Origin: JBHHUI01 sp965248775
GTDB taxonomy: Bacteria; Chloroflexota; Anaerolineae; Anaerolineales; JBHHUI01
Length of the DNA: 64,000 bases
Reading direction: 5' to 3'
Assembly: GCA_965248775.1 (NCBI GenBank)
Contig: OZ252150.1
Span: 1,178,001-1,242,000, forward strand
The stretch's first letter is position 1. Each line of letters begins with the position of its first letter. Positions 29,033 through 38,826 of this stretch are shown here, one piece after another. A program made the position numbers and the translations under genes. The notes below the pieces were generated by a model. That model was given only the letters and a program-made list of their open reading frames with translations. It did not search any database and was not told where the DNA came from.

Positions 29033-29191
29033 CTATTTACTGCCGCGAAGCGCACTTGCCAGGTGAACCAGCACTCGGTGCAGCAGGTCGCGGCGCGCTT
29101 CATCCGTGCCAACCGGGCAACTTATTTCGGCGCCAGCGGGCGAATTTAGCTCACTGGCGGCTTCTTCCAGCCGCTCAAAACGTTTTTGGTG
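29033..29191 (-). pseudogene. Remnant minus-strand ORF, unrecognised
   Basis: An open stretch of 52 codons ending at TAG (29033-29035) with protein-like composition (RFERLEEAASELN, EARRDLLHRVLVHLASAL) but bounded upstream by TAA with no ATG, GTG or TTG near the front. It lies directly before a strong terminator. I take it as a decayed 3' end of a gene in the integrase module; function unknown. Confidence 0.35.
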
Positions 29192-29282
29192 TTAGAGGGA
29201 TGTCATGGGGGCACTTACAGCCCTTCCCTTCCCAGATATTCACGATAGGTTCTCTCAGGTTCTGGTCTGGTTCCTTCGATTC

Positions 29283-29537
29283 CTATCCCCCTTTTTCCTC
29301 TTTCCCGCCCGCTATGGCTTGTGTGTATAGTTTTTCCATGGCGCCGCCTCCGCCGCTTCCGGCCATAGCATCAATTATACAGTTCTGCTGTCTTGCTTTG
29401 TCACCCGGCCACTCTTTGGCACAATACTTTTCGGCCTCGGCACTTGATAATCCGCCGGCCAGCACGCCCGAACGAGCGACGATTCCGCGGGCGGAAGGCC
29501 TCTCGGCGGCACTAATCTCATTCTCCATCTTCATCAT
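29283..29537 (-). CDS. Small hypothetical protein with paired Cys motif
   Basis: 84 residues. ATG 29537 has AGAGGAG six bases upstream, which favours this strand over a longer overlapping ORF on the plus strand. The central segment AEKYCAKEWPGDKARQQNCI recalls a C-x(4)-WPGD-x(5)-Q-x-C motif I associate with small phage- or element-borne proteins. N-terminus acidic/helical; C-terminus Gly-rich. Lies between the integrase and the terminator, same strand as the integrase. Confidence 0.5.
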   Translation of the reverse strand: MMKMENEISAAERPSARGIVARSGVLAGGLSSAEAEKYCAKEWPGDKARQQNCIIDAMAGSGGGGAMEKLYTQAIAGGKEEKGG

Positions 29538-29728
29538 TTCGCTCCTCTCTTACTGCCCCCCGCTGCTATATCTCATCACTATACATCGATGGCGTGAGTA
29601 GAGCGTTAGCTGCAAGAACCAAGGGTCAGACTGGCAACTTATGTGAAGTTATATGATGTGTACATCTGTACTTCGGTCAACCCCGCAGCTCACCTCGCGC
29701 ACGCCATCAAAATGCATTTGCACTGCTA

Positions 29729-30670
29729 TTACCTAGCATTGTCTACAGGCCCAGCGATTCTATGCGCCCTCTCCACGTCATCAGTTGTTTGGGCGAGATA
29801 GAGTCGTAGCACTGTCAGGTCGGCATGTCCCATCGCTTTCTGCAGGGTGAAAATGTCCATGCCGTTTCTAAGACATTGAAGGGCAAAGAACCTACGGAAA
29901 CTGTGCAAGCTTGGTGGTTTGACTCCTACTTTCTTCGCACGTCTAACAACCATGCTACGAAGTCCGAAATATGTAATTCGGGTTCCTCCATCGGTTACCC
30001 AGAGCGCCGAACATTTGTCGTCACGAAGTCTCAGATACACACGAACTGCCCGGAGGGTTTTGCGTCCCATAAATACTGTTCGGGATTTGCCGCCCTTTCC
30101 TCGGCGCACGGTCACTGCACCGCTTGGATACTCACAGTCGGCTAAGTCAAGCTGAACAAAATCACTTGCTCGCACACCCGTGTCCATCAGGAAGAGCAGA
30201 GCGGCCTTGTCACGAGTGTCAAGAAAGGTCTTTTCCTTACACAATTGCAGCATGGCCTTCACCGCGCCCAAGCCGGCGGGTTCTAGCGGTTCCATAGCTA
30301 CCTTTGGGGCTTTGACCTTTCGAAGTGGATTCCGCCATTCATCCGGTTCTGTCTCACATTCCCACCAACGCAGGAAGGCGCGCAGTGCTCTATAGTACGC
30401 ATGTATCCCACCGGGATTGTGTCCCGCCTGTTCAAGCCACAGAAGGTATTCCCGCAAGTCGTTCGCGGTTATCTGAGTTACTTGTTTGATGGCCTGTGAC
30501 TGGCAGTAACCGGAAAACACAGCCAGACAGTTGGAATAGAAGAGGAGTGATGTTTCCCGTAGTCGCTCTGCGCGTTTGGCGACAAGGAAGGCGTTTATCT
30601 GGGTAAGGAGGTCGTCATCTTGGGCCAGAAAAACAGATAGAGTCAATTGCTCTGGCGTGGTGTAAGGCAT
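29729..30670 (-). CDS. Tyrosine recombinase / integrase
   Basis: 313 residues, XerC/XerD size. N-terminal SAM-like core-binding domain (about 20-105), catalytic domain with Arg in DTGVRASDFVQLDL, Lys in RRGKGGKSR, His-x-x-Arg in LHSFRRFFALQCL, His in MGHADLTV and the nucleophile Tyr in LRLYLAQT. All catalytic residues are present, so it looks active. It lies 80 bp from the 3' end of tRNA-Lys on the same strand, the usual position for an island integrase using the tRNA as attachment site. Confidence 0.92.
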   Translation of the reverse strand: MPYTTPEQLTLSVFLAQDDDLLTQINAFLVAKRAERLRETSLLFYSNCLAVFSGYCQSQAIKQVTQITANDLREYLLWLEQAGHNPGGIHAYYRALRAFLRWWECETEPDEWRNPLRKVKAPKVAMEPLEPAGLGAVKAMLQLCKEKTFLDTRDKAALLFLMDTGVRASDFVQLDLADCEYPSGAVTVRRGKGGKSRTVFMGRKTLRAVRVYLRLRDDKCSALWVTDGGTRITYFGLRSMVVRRAKKVGVKPPSLHSFRRFFALQCLRNGMDIFTLQKAMGHADLTVLRLYLAQTTDDVERAHRIAGPVDNAR

Positions 30671-30749
30671 ATTCGGTTCTCCATTTCTTGTTGAAGAACC
30701 GCCGTATAAGGGAAAAGGCTACAGCATAGCGATGCATGTAGCCTTATTG

Positions 30750-30822
30750 TGACCCACCCAGGACTTGAACCTGGAACCAATTGATTAAGAGTCAACTGCT
30801 CTGCCAATTGAGCTAGTGGGCC
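30750..30822 (-). tRNA. tRNA-Lys (CTT)
   Basis: The minus strand folds as a canonical cloverleaf: acceptor GGCCCAC/GTGGGTC, D-arm GCTC, anticodon stem GTTGA/TCAAT with loop CTCTTAA (anticodon CTT), variable loop, and T-arm CCAGG-TTCAAGT-CCTGG. CCA is not encoded. Adjacent to the integrase. Confidence 0.93.
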
Positions 30823-30906
30823 GGGGCTAAGTTTGAATACTACCTAAAATTCTTGCGCCGGACATTATAACTTGAGCCAACACACTGTCAATAAACAAGC
30901 GTGACA

Positions 30907-32461
30907 TGTCAAGCCAAAGTAGAAATGTCCCCTTTTCTCCAAAGTAGAGATGTCCCCTTTTGGGGAGGAGAGATGAACCATCATCGTCGTAGGGCTGTGG
31001 AAAAGTGGGCAAGGTGGGTGTGCTTGCCCACTTTTCCATAGCCCCTTATTTGGGCTAACTTCGTTGGGCATTCGGTGCCACCGGCTCGCCGTTCAGGCGC
31101 TGGCCATAAGTGCGCCAGGGATGATCGGCAGCCGGGCGTGTAGGTTTGCGGAGCTTCCGATCGAGCGACTTGCTGGAAGCGACCTCGGCCTGGCGCTGTT
31201 GCCGGTTGAAAACTGTATGCTCCAGTAGCCGGCCTTTGCCCGCGCCGTCGGCGGGACGGTGTAGCGGATGGCGATCTCGCCGTCGGCTTGCTCATAAACA
31301 GTGACGCGGGCGTTGCGCAGGGCATAACCGGGACGCGCAGTCTGGATCTGGTAGACGACCTTGTTGTACTGTAGGGTGAGGTTCTTGGAGAGTGTGCGCG
31401 TATCCTGGCGGGTGAAGATACGATCCAGAACGTCGGTGGGCAGCAGTGGGCGATGGGCGTCGCGCGGGTCAGCGGGGACGACGGCGAAGCGCTGGTTGAA
31501 ATCGTCCATGAACTGGGGGGTGAAGGCGTTGCCGGCTTCAAGGCCGGAGACGCTTTGCAGGCGCATTTCTTTGACCAGGCGGTCCTGCAGGGTCTGATTG
31601 GCGCGCTCAACACGCCCCTTGGCCTGCGGGGTGTTGGCACAGATGCTCTGGATGTCCAACTCCTGCAACGCGCGGCCAAACTGGGTCAGTCCGGTGCCGG
31701 AGACGGCGTTTTTCGCGTTGACGTGAAAGATGCCATGCTTATCGCTATAGAACGCCAACGGCTTGCTGTGCCGGGCGAAATAGCGGCGCAGGGCGGCGCA
31801 GTAGCTAAAGAAGCTCTCCTGGGGCGTGAAGTACAGTTCAAGCAAGCGCCCAGTAGCATCATCGATGAAGACCAGTAGCGAGCAAGCCGGGGCGCGGCCT
31901 TCGAACCAGTCAAAGGGTGAGCCATCAATTTGGACTAATTCGCCGAAACAGGCACGGCGAGTACGCATCTGGTGCACACGCGCACGTTTAGCGCGGCGTG
32001 GTTTCCAGAGTTCAGCAGCAACCATCAGTTGGCGCACGCTCTCGACCGATAATTGCAGACCATGTATTTCCGTCAGTTTCTCGTGGGCAAGCGTCGGCCC
32101 GAAATCGGCGTAACGCTTGCGGATGAACTGCACCGCCTGCTTGCGAACTTTGACACCCAGATGGTTGTTACTCGTCCGCCCGCGACGCTTTGAGACCAGT
32201 CCGGCTGCTCCGGCCTGTCGGTAGGTGCGTAAGAGCCGCTTCAAGTGGCGCACGCTGACCCCCAGTTGCTCTGCCGCCTCACGTTGTTTCAGGCGTTTCT
32301 CTGCGAGCCTTTGCATGACTTCCAGTCGCGTGAGTTCTTTCTTGCTCATCGTTAGTAGTTTGTCCATCTTCTGCCCTCTCCCCGGTCGTGCCGTAGAGCG
32401 TGACCGCAAAAGGGGACATTTTAACTTTGCGCAAAAGGGACATTACTACTTTGGGCTAACA
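30907..32461. mobile_element. IS1202-like element, copy 2
   Basis: Same 1555-bp length and ends as the copy at 22978. Target duplication TAAACAAGCGTGACA (15 bp) at 30892-30906 and 32462-32476. Inserted between tRNA-Lys and the imelysin gene, without cutting either. Confidence 0.94.
31055..32367 (-). CDS. IS1202/ISNCY-family transposase, copy 2
   Basis: Identical in the translated main frame to the copy at 23126-24438, including the late frame change: the long frame stops at 31093 while the family-type tail is encoded in the -1 frame ending at 31055. HTH and DDE residues as for copy 1. The shared defect shows both copies derive from one parent after the shift arose, so the shifted version was mobile. 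Confidence 0.87.
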
Positions 32462-32553
32462 TAAACAAGCGTGACAAGTATGAACGTTTATCTTTCGGAA
32501 TTAATCCGAGTACAATGATTTCACATATTTCGAAACGAATACAGGGAACCAAT

Positions 32554-33732
32554 ATGCAACGTTCGCGACTAGCGCAGCTCTTAATCGTTCTTGCAATTAT
32601 CCTATCCGCATGCTCTTCTCAACCAACTGCTACGCCGACAATTGTTGTGGGCCCGACACCAGAGCCGACTGCAACCTGGGTCTTTGAGGAGACTTCGCCT
32701 TCGGGTGAAGTCTTCAATCGCCAGGAGATGCTCACGAATATTGTCGACAACATCATTCTCCCGGCTAACGCGGATTTTGTTGCCCGAACTGCGGCTCTCC
32801 AGACCACCATTCAGGCCTTCAAAGATGGGCCAAAGGTGGAAACGTTGGCGCTTTCGCAGGATGCCTGGCTGACAGCAGAACTCGCTTGGAAGCGGGCGGA
32901 ACTTTTTGAACTAGGTGATGCGATGGAGCTATACAGCTCGGTGGATAAGCGTCCGACGAATAAAGCCCGTCTCGAGATCGATATCTCTGAGAGCTTCAAC
33001 ATAGATGCCGCGTACATTTCGACTCTCGGCGCGACTTCGAAAGGGTTGCCTGTAATTGAATACATCATCTTTAATCCCGATCTTACGTTGGATGATATTG
33101 TCGCGCAGTTTATCTCCGGGGAAATGCCGACAGAAGAATAGCATATTTGGTAAGTGCAGCAGAAGATTTACACAACCAGGCGAGAGATGTTCAGTTAAAT
33201 TGGCTGCCGGAAGGGGAAGATTATGCGGAAACCTTCCGCAACATTGCGGGGGGCAGCCGTCTTCAGGCGAGTGGATCGAGCCTGCTCATGAACAGAATGG
33301 TATTTCTACTTGAGACTATCTTTCGAATGAAAATAAGTAACCCACTGTCAGTTGGGCCAACGGGAACGCAGAGTCCCAAGTTGGCTGAAGCATACCTTTC
33401 GGGAGAGTCGCTTGCATTGGCCCGCACAAATCTGGAGACAGTTCAGACTACATTCGACGGTGGAGAGGGCCTCGGTCTGGACGATTAATTCGATTTTCTC
33501 GGCGCCCAGTTCGAAGAGCAGACTTTATCAAGTGCGATCGATGATCAGTTTATCGTAGCATTTGATGCACTCGATGCAATAAGGGGAACCATTGGAAAAT
33601 GCTGTGCTGAACAATCCCGAGGTGGTTGAGAACGCATTGAATGAAGGCATAGCTCTGCTACGCTTGGTCAAAGCCGATATGGTCACACAAATGGGAGTGA
33701 CGCTCAACTATAGTGACGCTGATAATGATTAG
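32554..33732 (+). pseudogene. Imelysin (M75) family lipoprotein, degraded
   Basis: ATG 32554 follows AGGGAA; signal LLIVLAIILSACSS has a lipobox, so an extracytoplasmic lipoprotein. The imelysin domain starts AWLTAELAWKRAELFELGD and GATSKGLPVIEYIIF. At about 33138-33150 the frame shifts; it resumes with AAEDLHNQARDVQLNWLPEG and runs to TAA at 33486-33488, which replaces the Tyr of GLGLDD-Y-FDFLGAQ, then continues in frame; a second shift near 33597 leads to ENAVLNNPEVVENAL and VTLNYSDADND, ending TAG 33730-33732. Imelysins are iron-regulated surface proteins. Three lesions make this a pseudogene. Confidence 0.88.
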
Positions 33733-35074
33733 CATCCATCACCGAGTAATCGAATTCTTGCGCCGGCCAGCAAATATCCTGCCGTTGGTTGTAATGCGCA
33801 TCACTTTAGGCGCGCTCATGCTGGCGAGCGTTGTTCGCTTTGTTGCAAATGGCTGGGTGGAAACACTCATCCTGCAGCCTGATTACCACTTCACATACTT
33901 TGGATTTGGCTGGGTGAAACCATTTCCTGAATTATGGATGTATGCGACTTTTGGTGTTTTGGCATTGTTGGCGGTAGGTGTCGCGTTAGGCTTTTATTAC
34001 CGCATCGCAATTACAGGCTTCTTCCTTCTCTTCACCTACACCGAACTCATCGATAAAACGTACTACCTGAACCACTACTATTTCATATCCTTGTTCAGCT
34101 TCCTGCTGATTTTCCTGCCAATGGATAGGTCATTCTCCCTGGATGTCAGGGCGGGCCGGCGCACGGCATGGACGCATGTGCCCCGTTGGATCGTCATGTT
34201 GCCACAGATGCAGCTAGCAATGGTTTACCTATTCGGGGGTCTCGCAAAACTTAACCCCGATTGGTTGCTCCATGCTCTCCCAATGCGAATCTGGTTGCAG
34301 GCAAGGACAGGTATCCCTGTCATCGGGCAACTTTTCGACACACCTGCTGTCGCGTATTTTATGAGTTGGGGCGGGGCGCTCTTCGATCTCACCATCGTAT
34401 TCTGGTTGAGTTGGCGGCGAAGTCGACCCTTTGCCTATCTGGCTGTTATCGGTTTCCACAGCATGACTTGGATTTTATTCAACATTGGCATGTTTCCCTG
34501 GATCATGATCGCCTGCACGATCGTTTTCTTCGATGAACAGGATTGGGGAAAGATGTTCCGACTTCTAAACGCCCGAAGAATTCCTTCTGCAAGCGGAGTT
34601 AAACGAAAGGGCAGCATTCCGAGATGGACAATTCCGCTGCTGACGATCTTTCTCGCACTGCAGGTCGCTATTCCTCTCAGGCATTATCTATATCCAGGAG
34701 AGCTGACCTGGACTGAAGAAGGCTACAGGTTTTCCTGGAATGTGATGCGCGTCGAAAAAGCCGGCTTCGTGACTTTTCGGATGCGTGACCCTCAGACTGG
34801 TATTATGTGGATTGCACAAACCCAAGAATATCTCACCCGGCAACAGGAATGGCAAATGTCATTCCAGCCTGATATGATTTTAGAGTTCGCACATCATCTG
34901 GAAGATGTGCATAGGCTTGCGACATCGCGAGATGTGGAAGTTTACGCTGAAGTGTGGGTAAGTCTGAATGGTCGCACGAGCCAATTGCTGCTGGACCCGC
35001 AGGTCGACCTGACGACGATGCGTGCTGGTGTCCTGCCGAAACCCTGGATACTTCATCAACAAGACAATCTGTAA
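33725..35074 (+). CDS. HTTM / vitamin K-dependent gamma-carboxylase-like membrane protein
   Basis: About 449 residues with ATG 33725, overlapping the imelysin stop by eight bases, so translation was coupled. N-terminal half contains four or more paired membrane helices; MRITLGALMLASVVRFV, YYLNHYYFISLFSFLLIFLP and QMQLAMVYLFGGLAKLNPDWL are characteristic of the HTTM family. The C-terminal 110 residues are soluble. Co-occurrence of HTTM and imelysin genes is known in other bacteria and suggests a shared envelope or metal-related role. No lesion seen here though its partner is destroyed. Confidence 0.9.
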   Translation: MISIHHRVIEFLRRPANILPLVVMRITLGALMLASVVRFVANGWVETLILQPDYHFTYFGFGWVKPFPELWMYATFGVLALLAVGVALGFYYRIAITGFFLLFTYTELIDKTYYLNHYYFISLFSFLLIFLPMDRSFSLDVRAGRRTAWTHVPRWIVMLPQMQLAMVYLFGGLAKLNPDWLLHALPMRIWLQARTGIPVIGQLFDTPAVAYFMSWGGALFDLTIVFWLSWRRSRPFAYLAVIGFHSMTWILFNIGMFPWIMIACTIVFFDEQDWGKMFRLLNARRIPSASGVKRKGSIPRWTIPLLTIFLALQVAIPLRHYLYPGELTWTEEGYRFSWNVMRVEKAGFVTFRMRDPQTGIMWIAQTQEYLTRQQEWQMSFQPDMILEFAHHLEDVHRLATSRDVEVYAEVWVSLNGRTSQLLLDPQVDLTTMRAGVLPKPWILHQQDNL

Positions 35075-35152
35075 ATTTCTTAGCTTGTTAGTGGCTCGAT
35101 GACTGGACGGGATATATACTAACGAGTCAAATCCCCAGGGGGGGATGCGTGC

Positions 35153-38100
35153 ATGGCTGAACATTCAGTATCAGAAAATCCAGACGATCAAATCAGCAAC
35201 GGGAACGTTCAGTCCTTTTCTGAAAAAATTCAAGATTGGACGCGGGATACGATCCGGAATCGGGCTTCAGCACCCCGCCATGCCCTGCTCGATTTTGCGC
35301 GCCAGAACTTTAATCAGATCAACTTGTTCCACGCGCCAGACGAAGTTTCGCTCGATGCTATTTTCGTCTCACCTTGTCTGCAACTCCTTCGGAATGGGAA
35401 TGGCTCGCGACAGAAACTGCCCAAAAGGTTGCGAACAGGGCGCCATAAAATTTGGGCGTTCCTTAATGCTGGCGTGGAAGCAAAGCGAAACTTTGTAATT
35501 CTCGGACCACCTGGAAGCGGCAAAACGACTTTGTTGCGATATATCGCCTACCAGTTGACATCCGAAAGTCATGAACGGCGCGAGAAAGGCTTGCCTGAAA
35601 AATTGCCGATCTTACTGGATGTACGCGATCTGAATAGCATGATCGCAGATTATCTTGAAATGCCACTGGATCAAATGATCTCGCATATTCTTGGTCTGCG
35701 GGGGGTGCGCATACAAGCAAGCTGGTTCGCAGAGATATTGTACGGAGGCGACAGCCTCATCTCGCTGGATGGCCTGGATGAACTTGGAAATGCAGACCAA
35801 CGGCGGGTGTTTATCACCTGGTTCGAATCGCAAATGTCAGAGTACAGCCGCAGTCGCTTTATCTTAACTTCGCACAGCCGCGCATATGTTTCAAATCGCC
35901 TTTCCGATGTTTCGGTCCTGAAATTGGCGCCATTTCAAGACGAGGGAGTTTATCGGCTGGTGAGCAATTGGCAGCAGGCTGGCATCTGGGCGGGTATGGA
36001 CACGAACTCGGAAGGCGAAGAGCCCACTCCCCAAGATGTTGCCGAAAGATTCATCGAGAAATTGCATGCCGCAACTGGATTATCAGCAACACCCCTCAAC
36101 CCTGCGCTGCTTGGGATGATGGCAACAGTTCTGCGGGATTACGAAGCGTTGCCCGCGCGTCTCAGTGAGCTCTACGAAACTTTGTGTCAGGCCATGTTCG
36201 ATCGCTTTGCCAATTCGGAGCGTGGTGACGAAATCTCGGGGTATCAGGCGCAGCACGTATTAGGGGCGCTTGCATTTGGGATGATGCAACGTAATCAGCG
36301 AGAGATTGCACCGCAGGATGCGCATTACGATCTGCAGCAACCTCTTTCAGAAATAAATACTCAAATGCGGAGCACTGATTTTCTTAGCAGTGCGGCGGCT
36401 GAGACCGGTCTCATCCTTGAAAGCAGCTCTGGTGCGTTTAGATTTGTACACATCACAATTCAGGAATTTCTCGTCGCGGCTTATCTCCGTCGTCAGGATC
36501 TTGAAATCGAGTTGACGAAAAATCTCGAAGACGAACGCTGGCGCCAAGTTGTCTTGCATTATGCAGCCTTAGGTAATGCATCAGGCATCATTGCTACGTG
36601 TTTGGCGGCCAACCCGGTGCCCCTCGCGAATTTGAGATTGGCCGTTGAGTGTCTTGAGGCCTCCATCTATGTTGACCCGGTAGAGAAATCCCATTTGGAA
36701 GCGATTCTGCGCCAAGAGCCAAACCGAAATGGAGATGTTGCCTATCGCCAGGGTTTGGCGGACATCCTGGTGGAATGGCGCTTGCTAAAGTTTAAACAGT
36801 TCGACCAGGATCGACTTGTGGATAGTAGTTTACTCACCCAAACGGAGTATCAGAGTTTCCTGAGTCAGCAAATAAATGCTGGATTTCATCGGCATCCTGA
36901 TCATTGGATGGGGGGAATCTCTGACCCGGAGAAAGGCGGGCAACCAATCATGGGTGTCAGGCCGGCGGATGCTGACGCGTTCTGCGCGTGGCTCAACGAG
37001 AGTGAAGAGACACAATGGTACTACCGACTTCCGACTAAGAACGAATTTGCAGACGATCCGACCGGCGCAGCTCGCATGCCCGACTCATCCCAAAGCGGGT
37101 ACTGGGCGACTGCGGGCGATTCGTACGCTTGTCGCTTGCCGAGTGAGGTAGCAGTTGGTACATCATCGGAAATTTTGCAACGCTATCAACAAGAAGATTT
37201 ATCTGTCGATTTGGACTCGTATCGAGATATTGCCAGGGACCTTGGAATAGATTTAGCATTAGAAGACGCACTCGCGCATGCCGGTGAATACGATTTTGAA
37301 TCAGAAAAGAAATTACGATATTACCGCCCCATCGATCTGGAAGGAACTGTTCGTCGGGCACAGGCTGTTGGGATAGATCTCAATATAAACCTGCAATTGG
37401 CGTCGATACTGATCAGGGTCCGTAGCCGTTCCCGAGAAATCGCGAGTCATCTTGCCCGAACTGCATCTTTTATGCGTGATCTATCAAAGGCGACTCAACC
37501 TGCGATTCTTGAGCGAGTATCAGAGAATATTGATGAAGTAAGATCAATCTGTGAAGATGCGAAGCAATTGGTTCGCACATTGGATGCTGCCCTAGAAAGC
37601 GGGGGGATCGCCGAGGTCGATGTGCGCGCAGTGCGGGCTGCTGCAGGGCAGCTTTTAGAGACTCTCTCCCGAGTTGACGCACTAGAGAGGATTTTGGACC
37701 GATTGGCCGCCACAGGAGCAGGTTTTTCCGACCACCCGGACCTTGAACGCGCTCGTGAGGCGGCACAGGATTTCGGATTGGGGGAGGGCAGTGTTCTGAC
37801 GCAAGCCCGAGTTCTGATGCGGGCAGCGGAAGACGCGCTCAGTACTATGCGTGAAAATGGAAGTGCGAGGAATTTTCATCCGGATGTTTTTCGAAACATC
37901 GAATCGGATTGGCGCGAAGTTGCAGAGTTAATCCGGTGGTATATTCGGATTCGTGCAGTGGGAAAAGCCTATGAATTAAAACAGCAACTCTCCACAGGTG
38001 CACCAAGCTCGATCTCAATAGCAACTCAATCTCAATTGGATATCTGCCTGAACGTTTACATTGATATGGTATTTCTGGAAGAGCGAATTCGTGGCAAGTT

Positions 38101-38194
38101 GCCGGCATTCGAAGGCATCCGAATTGTTAAGCAGAGAAAGTATTTTGAACCACCCAAATCCAACAAGTTGCTAAAGGAACTGGAATGCGAATAA
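35153..38194 (+). CDS. NACHT ATPase with FGE/SUMF1-like domain and helical C-terminus
   Basis: 1013 residues, intact. NACHT domain about 110-330: Walker A VILGPPGSGKTTLLRYIA, Walker B DSLISLDGLDELG, sensor RFILTSHSR, then NPALLGMMATVLRDYEALPARLSELYETL and the winged-helix hallmark FVHITIQEFLVAAYL (about 430). From about 560 to 665 a formylglycine-generating-enzyme/C-type-lectin-like domain can be read (GVRPADADAFCAWLNE, YYRLPTKNEF, GYWATAGDSYACR). The last 330 residues are long amphipathic helices. Expected cytosolic signal-transduction NTPase. The stop overlaps the pentapeptide gene by ten bases, so the two are coupled. FGE fused to NACHT suggests a ligand-sensing module; defence or regulation is inference. 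Confidence 0.85.
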   Translation: MAEHSVSENPDDQISNGNVQSFSEKIQDWTRDTIRNRASAPRHALLDFARQNFNQINLFHAPDEVSLDAIFVSPCLQLLRNGNGSRQKLPKRLRTGRHKIWAFLNAGVEAKRNFVILGPPGSGKTTLLRYIAYQLTSESHERREKGLPEKLPILLDVRDLNSMIADYLEMPLDQMISHILGLRGVRIQASWFAEILYGGDSLISLDGLDELGNADQRRVFITWFESQMSEYSRSRFILTSHSRAYVSNRLSDVSVLKLAPFQDEGVYRLVSNWQQAGIWAGMDTNSEGEEPTPQDVAERFIEKLHAATGLSATPLNPALLGMMATVLRDYEALPARLSELYETLCQAMFDRFANSERGDEISGYQAQHVLGALAFGMMQRNQREIAPQDAHYDLQQPLSEINTQMRSTDFLSSAAAETGLILESSSGAFRFVHITIQEFLVAAYLRRQDLEIELTKNLEDERWRQVVLHYAALGNASGIIATCLAANPVPLANLRLAVECLEASIYVDPVEKSHLEAILRQEPNRNGDVAYRQGLADILVEWRLLKFKQFDQDRLVDSSLLTQTEYQSFLSQQINAGFHRHPDHWMGGISDPEKGGQPIMGVRPADADAFCAWLNESEETQWYYRLPTKNEFADDPTGAARMPDSSQSGYWATAGDSYACRLPSEVAVGTSSEILQRYQQEDLSVDLDSYRDIARDLGIDLALEDALAHAGEYDFESEKKLRYYRPIDLEGTVRRAQAVGIDLNINLQLASILIRVRSRSREIASHLARTASFMRDLSKATQPAILERVSENIDEVRSICEDAKQLVRTLDAALESGGIAEVDVRAVRAAAGQLLETLSRVDALERILDRLAATGAGFSDHPDLERAREAAQDFGLGEGSVLTQARVLMRAAEDALSTMRENGSARNFHPDVFRNIESDWREVAELIRWYIRIRAVGKAYELKQQLSTGAPSSISIATQSQLDICLNVYIDMVFLEERIRGKLPAFEGIRIVKQRKYFEPPKSNKLLKELECE

Positions 38195-38556
38195 AAGGAT
38201 ATGCGATTGAACCCCGAGCGACTCTAGGTTGGGCACGTTTTCGAAAAGTTGACTTGCATGGTGCTGATCTTCGGCACGCCGAAATGCATAACGCAGACTT
38301 ACGCCAGGCAGACCTGGGTGAGGCAGATTTGCGCGGAGCTGTCTTGTGGGGGGCACGATTAAAGGGCGCGAATCTCACGAAAGCACGGCTGGCTTATGCG
38401 GATTTACGAGATACTGATCTTAGCGAAGCTGATCTGGCAGGGGCGGATCTCGAGAATGCAAATTTGCGCAATGCTCGGGTCACGGAACAACAATTGGAGT
38501 CTGCGGCAAGACTGGCCGGGGCAACCATGCCCGATGGAAAGAGAGTGCAACGTTAA
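38185..38556 (+). CDS. Pentapeptide-repeat protein
   Basis: 123 residues with about 14 consecutive A(D/N)LxxA-type pentapeptides (DLHGADLRHAEMHNADLRQA, and so on), predicting a right-handed quadrilateral beta-helix. No signal peptide; a short basic C-terminus. Start ATG 38185 lies inside the end of the NACHT gene, so it is co-translated. Pentapeptide domains commonly occur fused to NACHT/STAND proteins as recognition or effector parts; here it is a separate chain. Confidence 0.9.
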   Translation: MRIKGYAIEPRATLGWARFRKVDLHGADLRHAEMHNADLRQADLGEADLRGAVLWGARLKGANLTKARLAYADLRDTDLSEADLAGADLENANLRNARVTEQQLESAARLAGATMPDGKRVQR

Positions 38557-38826
38557 AGTTCCCCCGTATCGTAAAATTTGCATAAAAACTGTTTCACGTT
38601 ACAATAATCAAGCATACTTCTCGAGAGAGCCGACGATGGATGAAAATCGTTCTGGTTTTCCCTAATATATTTTGAAATACCTGAAATTTATCGATACTCT
38701 CGTCGCTGCCGACATGTTTGTGCAGCTGCAAAATAGATAGGGAGGTGATAAACACAAGAATTCTAAAATAGTGAGACATTAGTGATTATGAAGCACTACC
38801 TGTAATTTTGAGGAGGAAAGTGAAAT
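38557..38826. promoter_or_regulatory. Intergenic region before the oligopeptide transporter operon
   Basis: 270 AT-rich bases with no gene. It should hold the operon promoter; GAGGAGGAAAG at about 38811-38821 is a strong ribosome-binding site for the binding protein. I cannot assign -35/-10 boxes with confidence. Confidence 0.5.

Noticed and set aside
29056..29601. 181-codon plus-strand open frame.
   Set aside because: Composition is low-complexity, there is no good ribosome site, and the minus strand holds a small gene with a strong ribosome site and a terminator.
35153..38194. Diversity-generating retroelement feeding the FGE-like domain.
   Set aside because: No reverse transcriptase and no template repeat were seen in the window, so only the fold resemblance remains.
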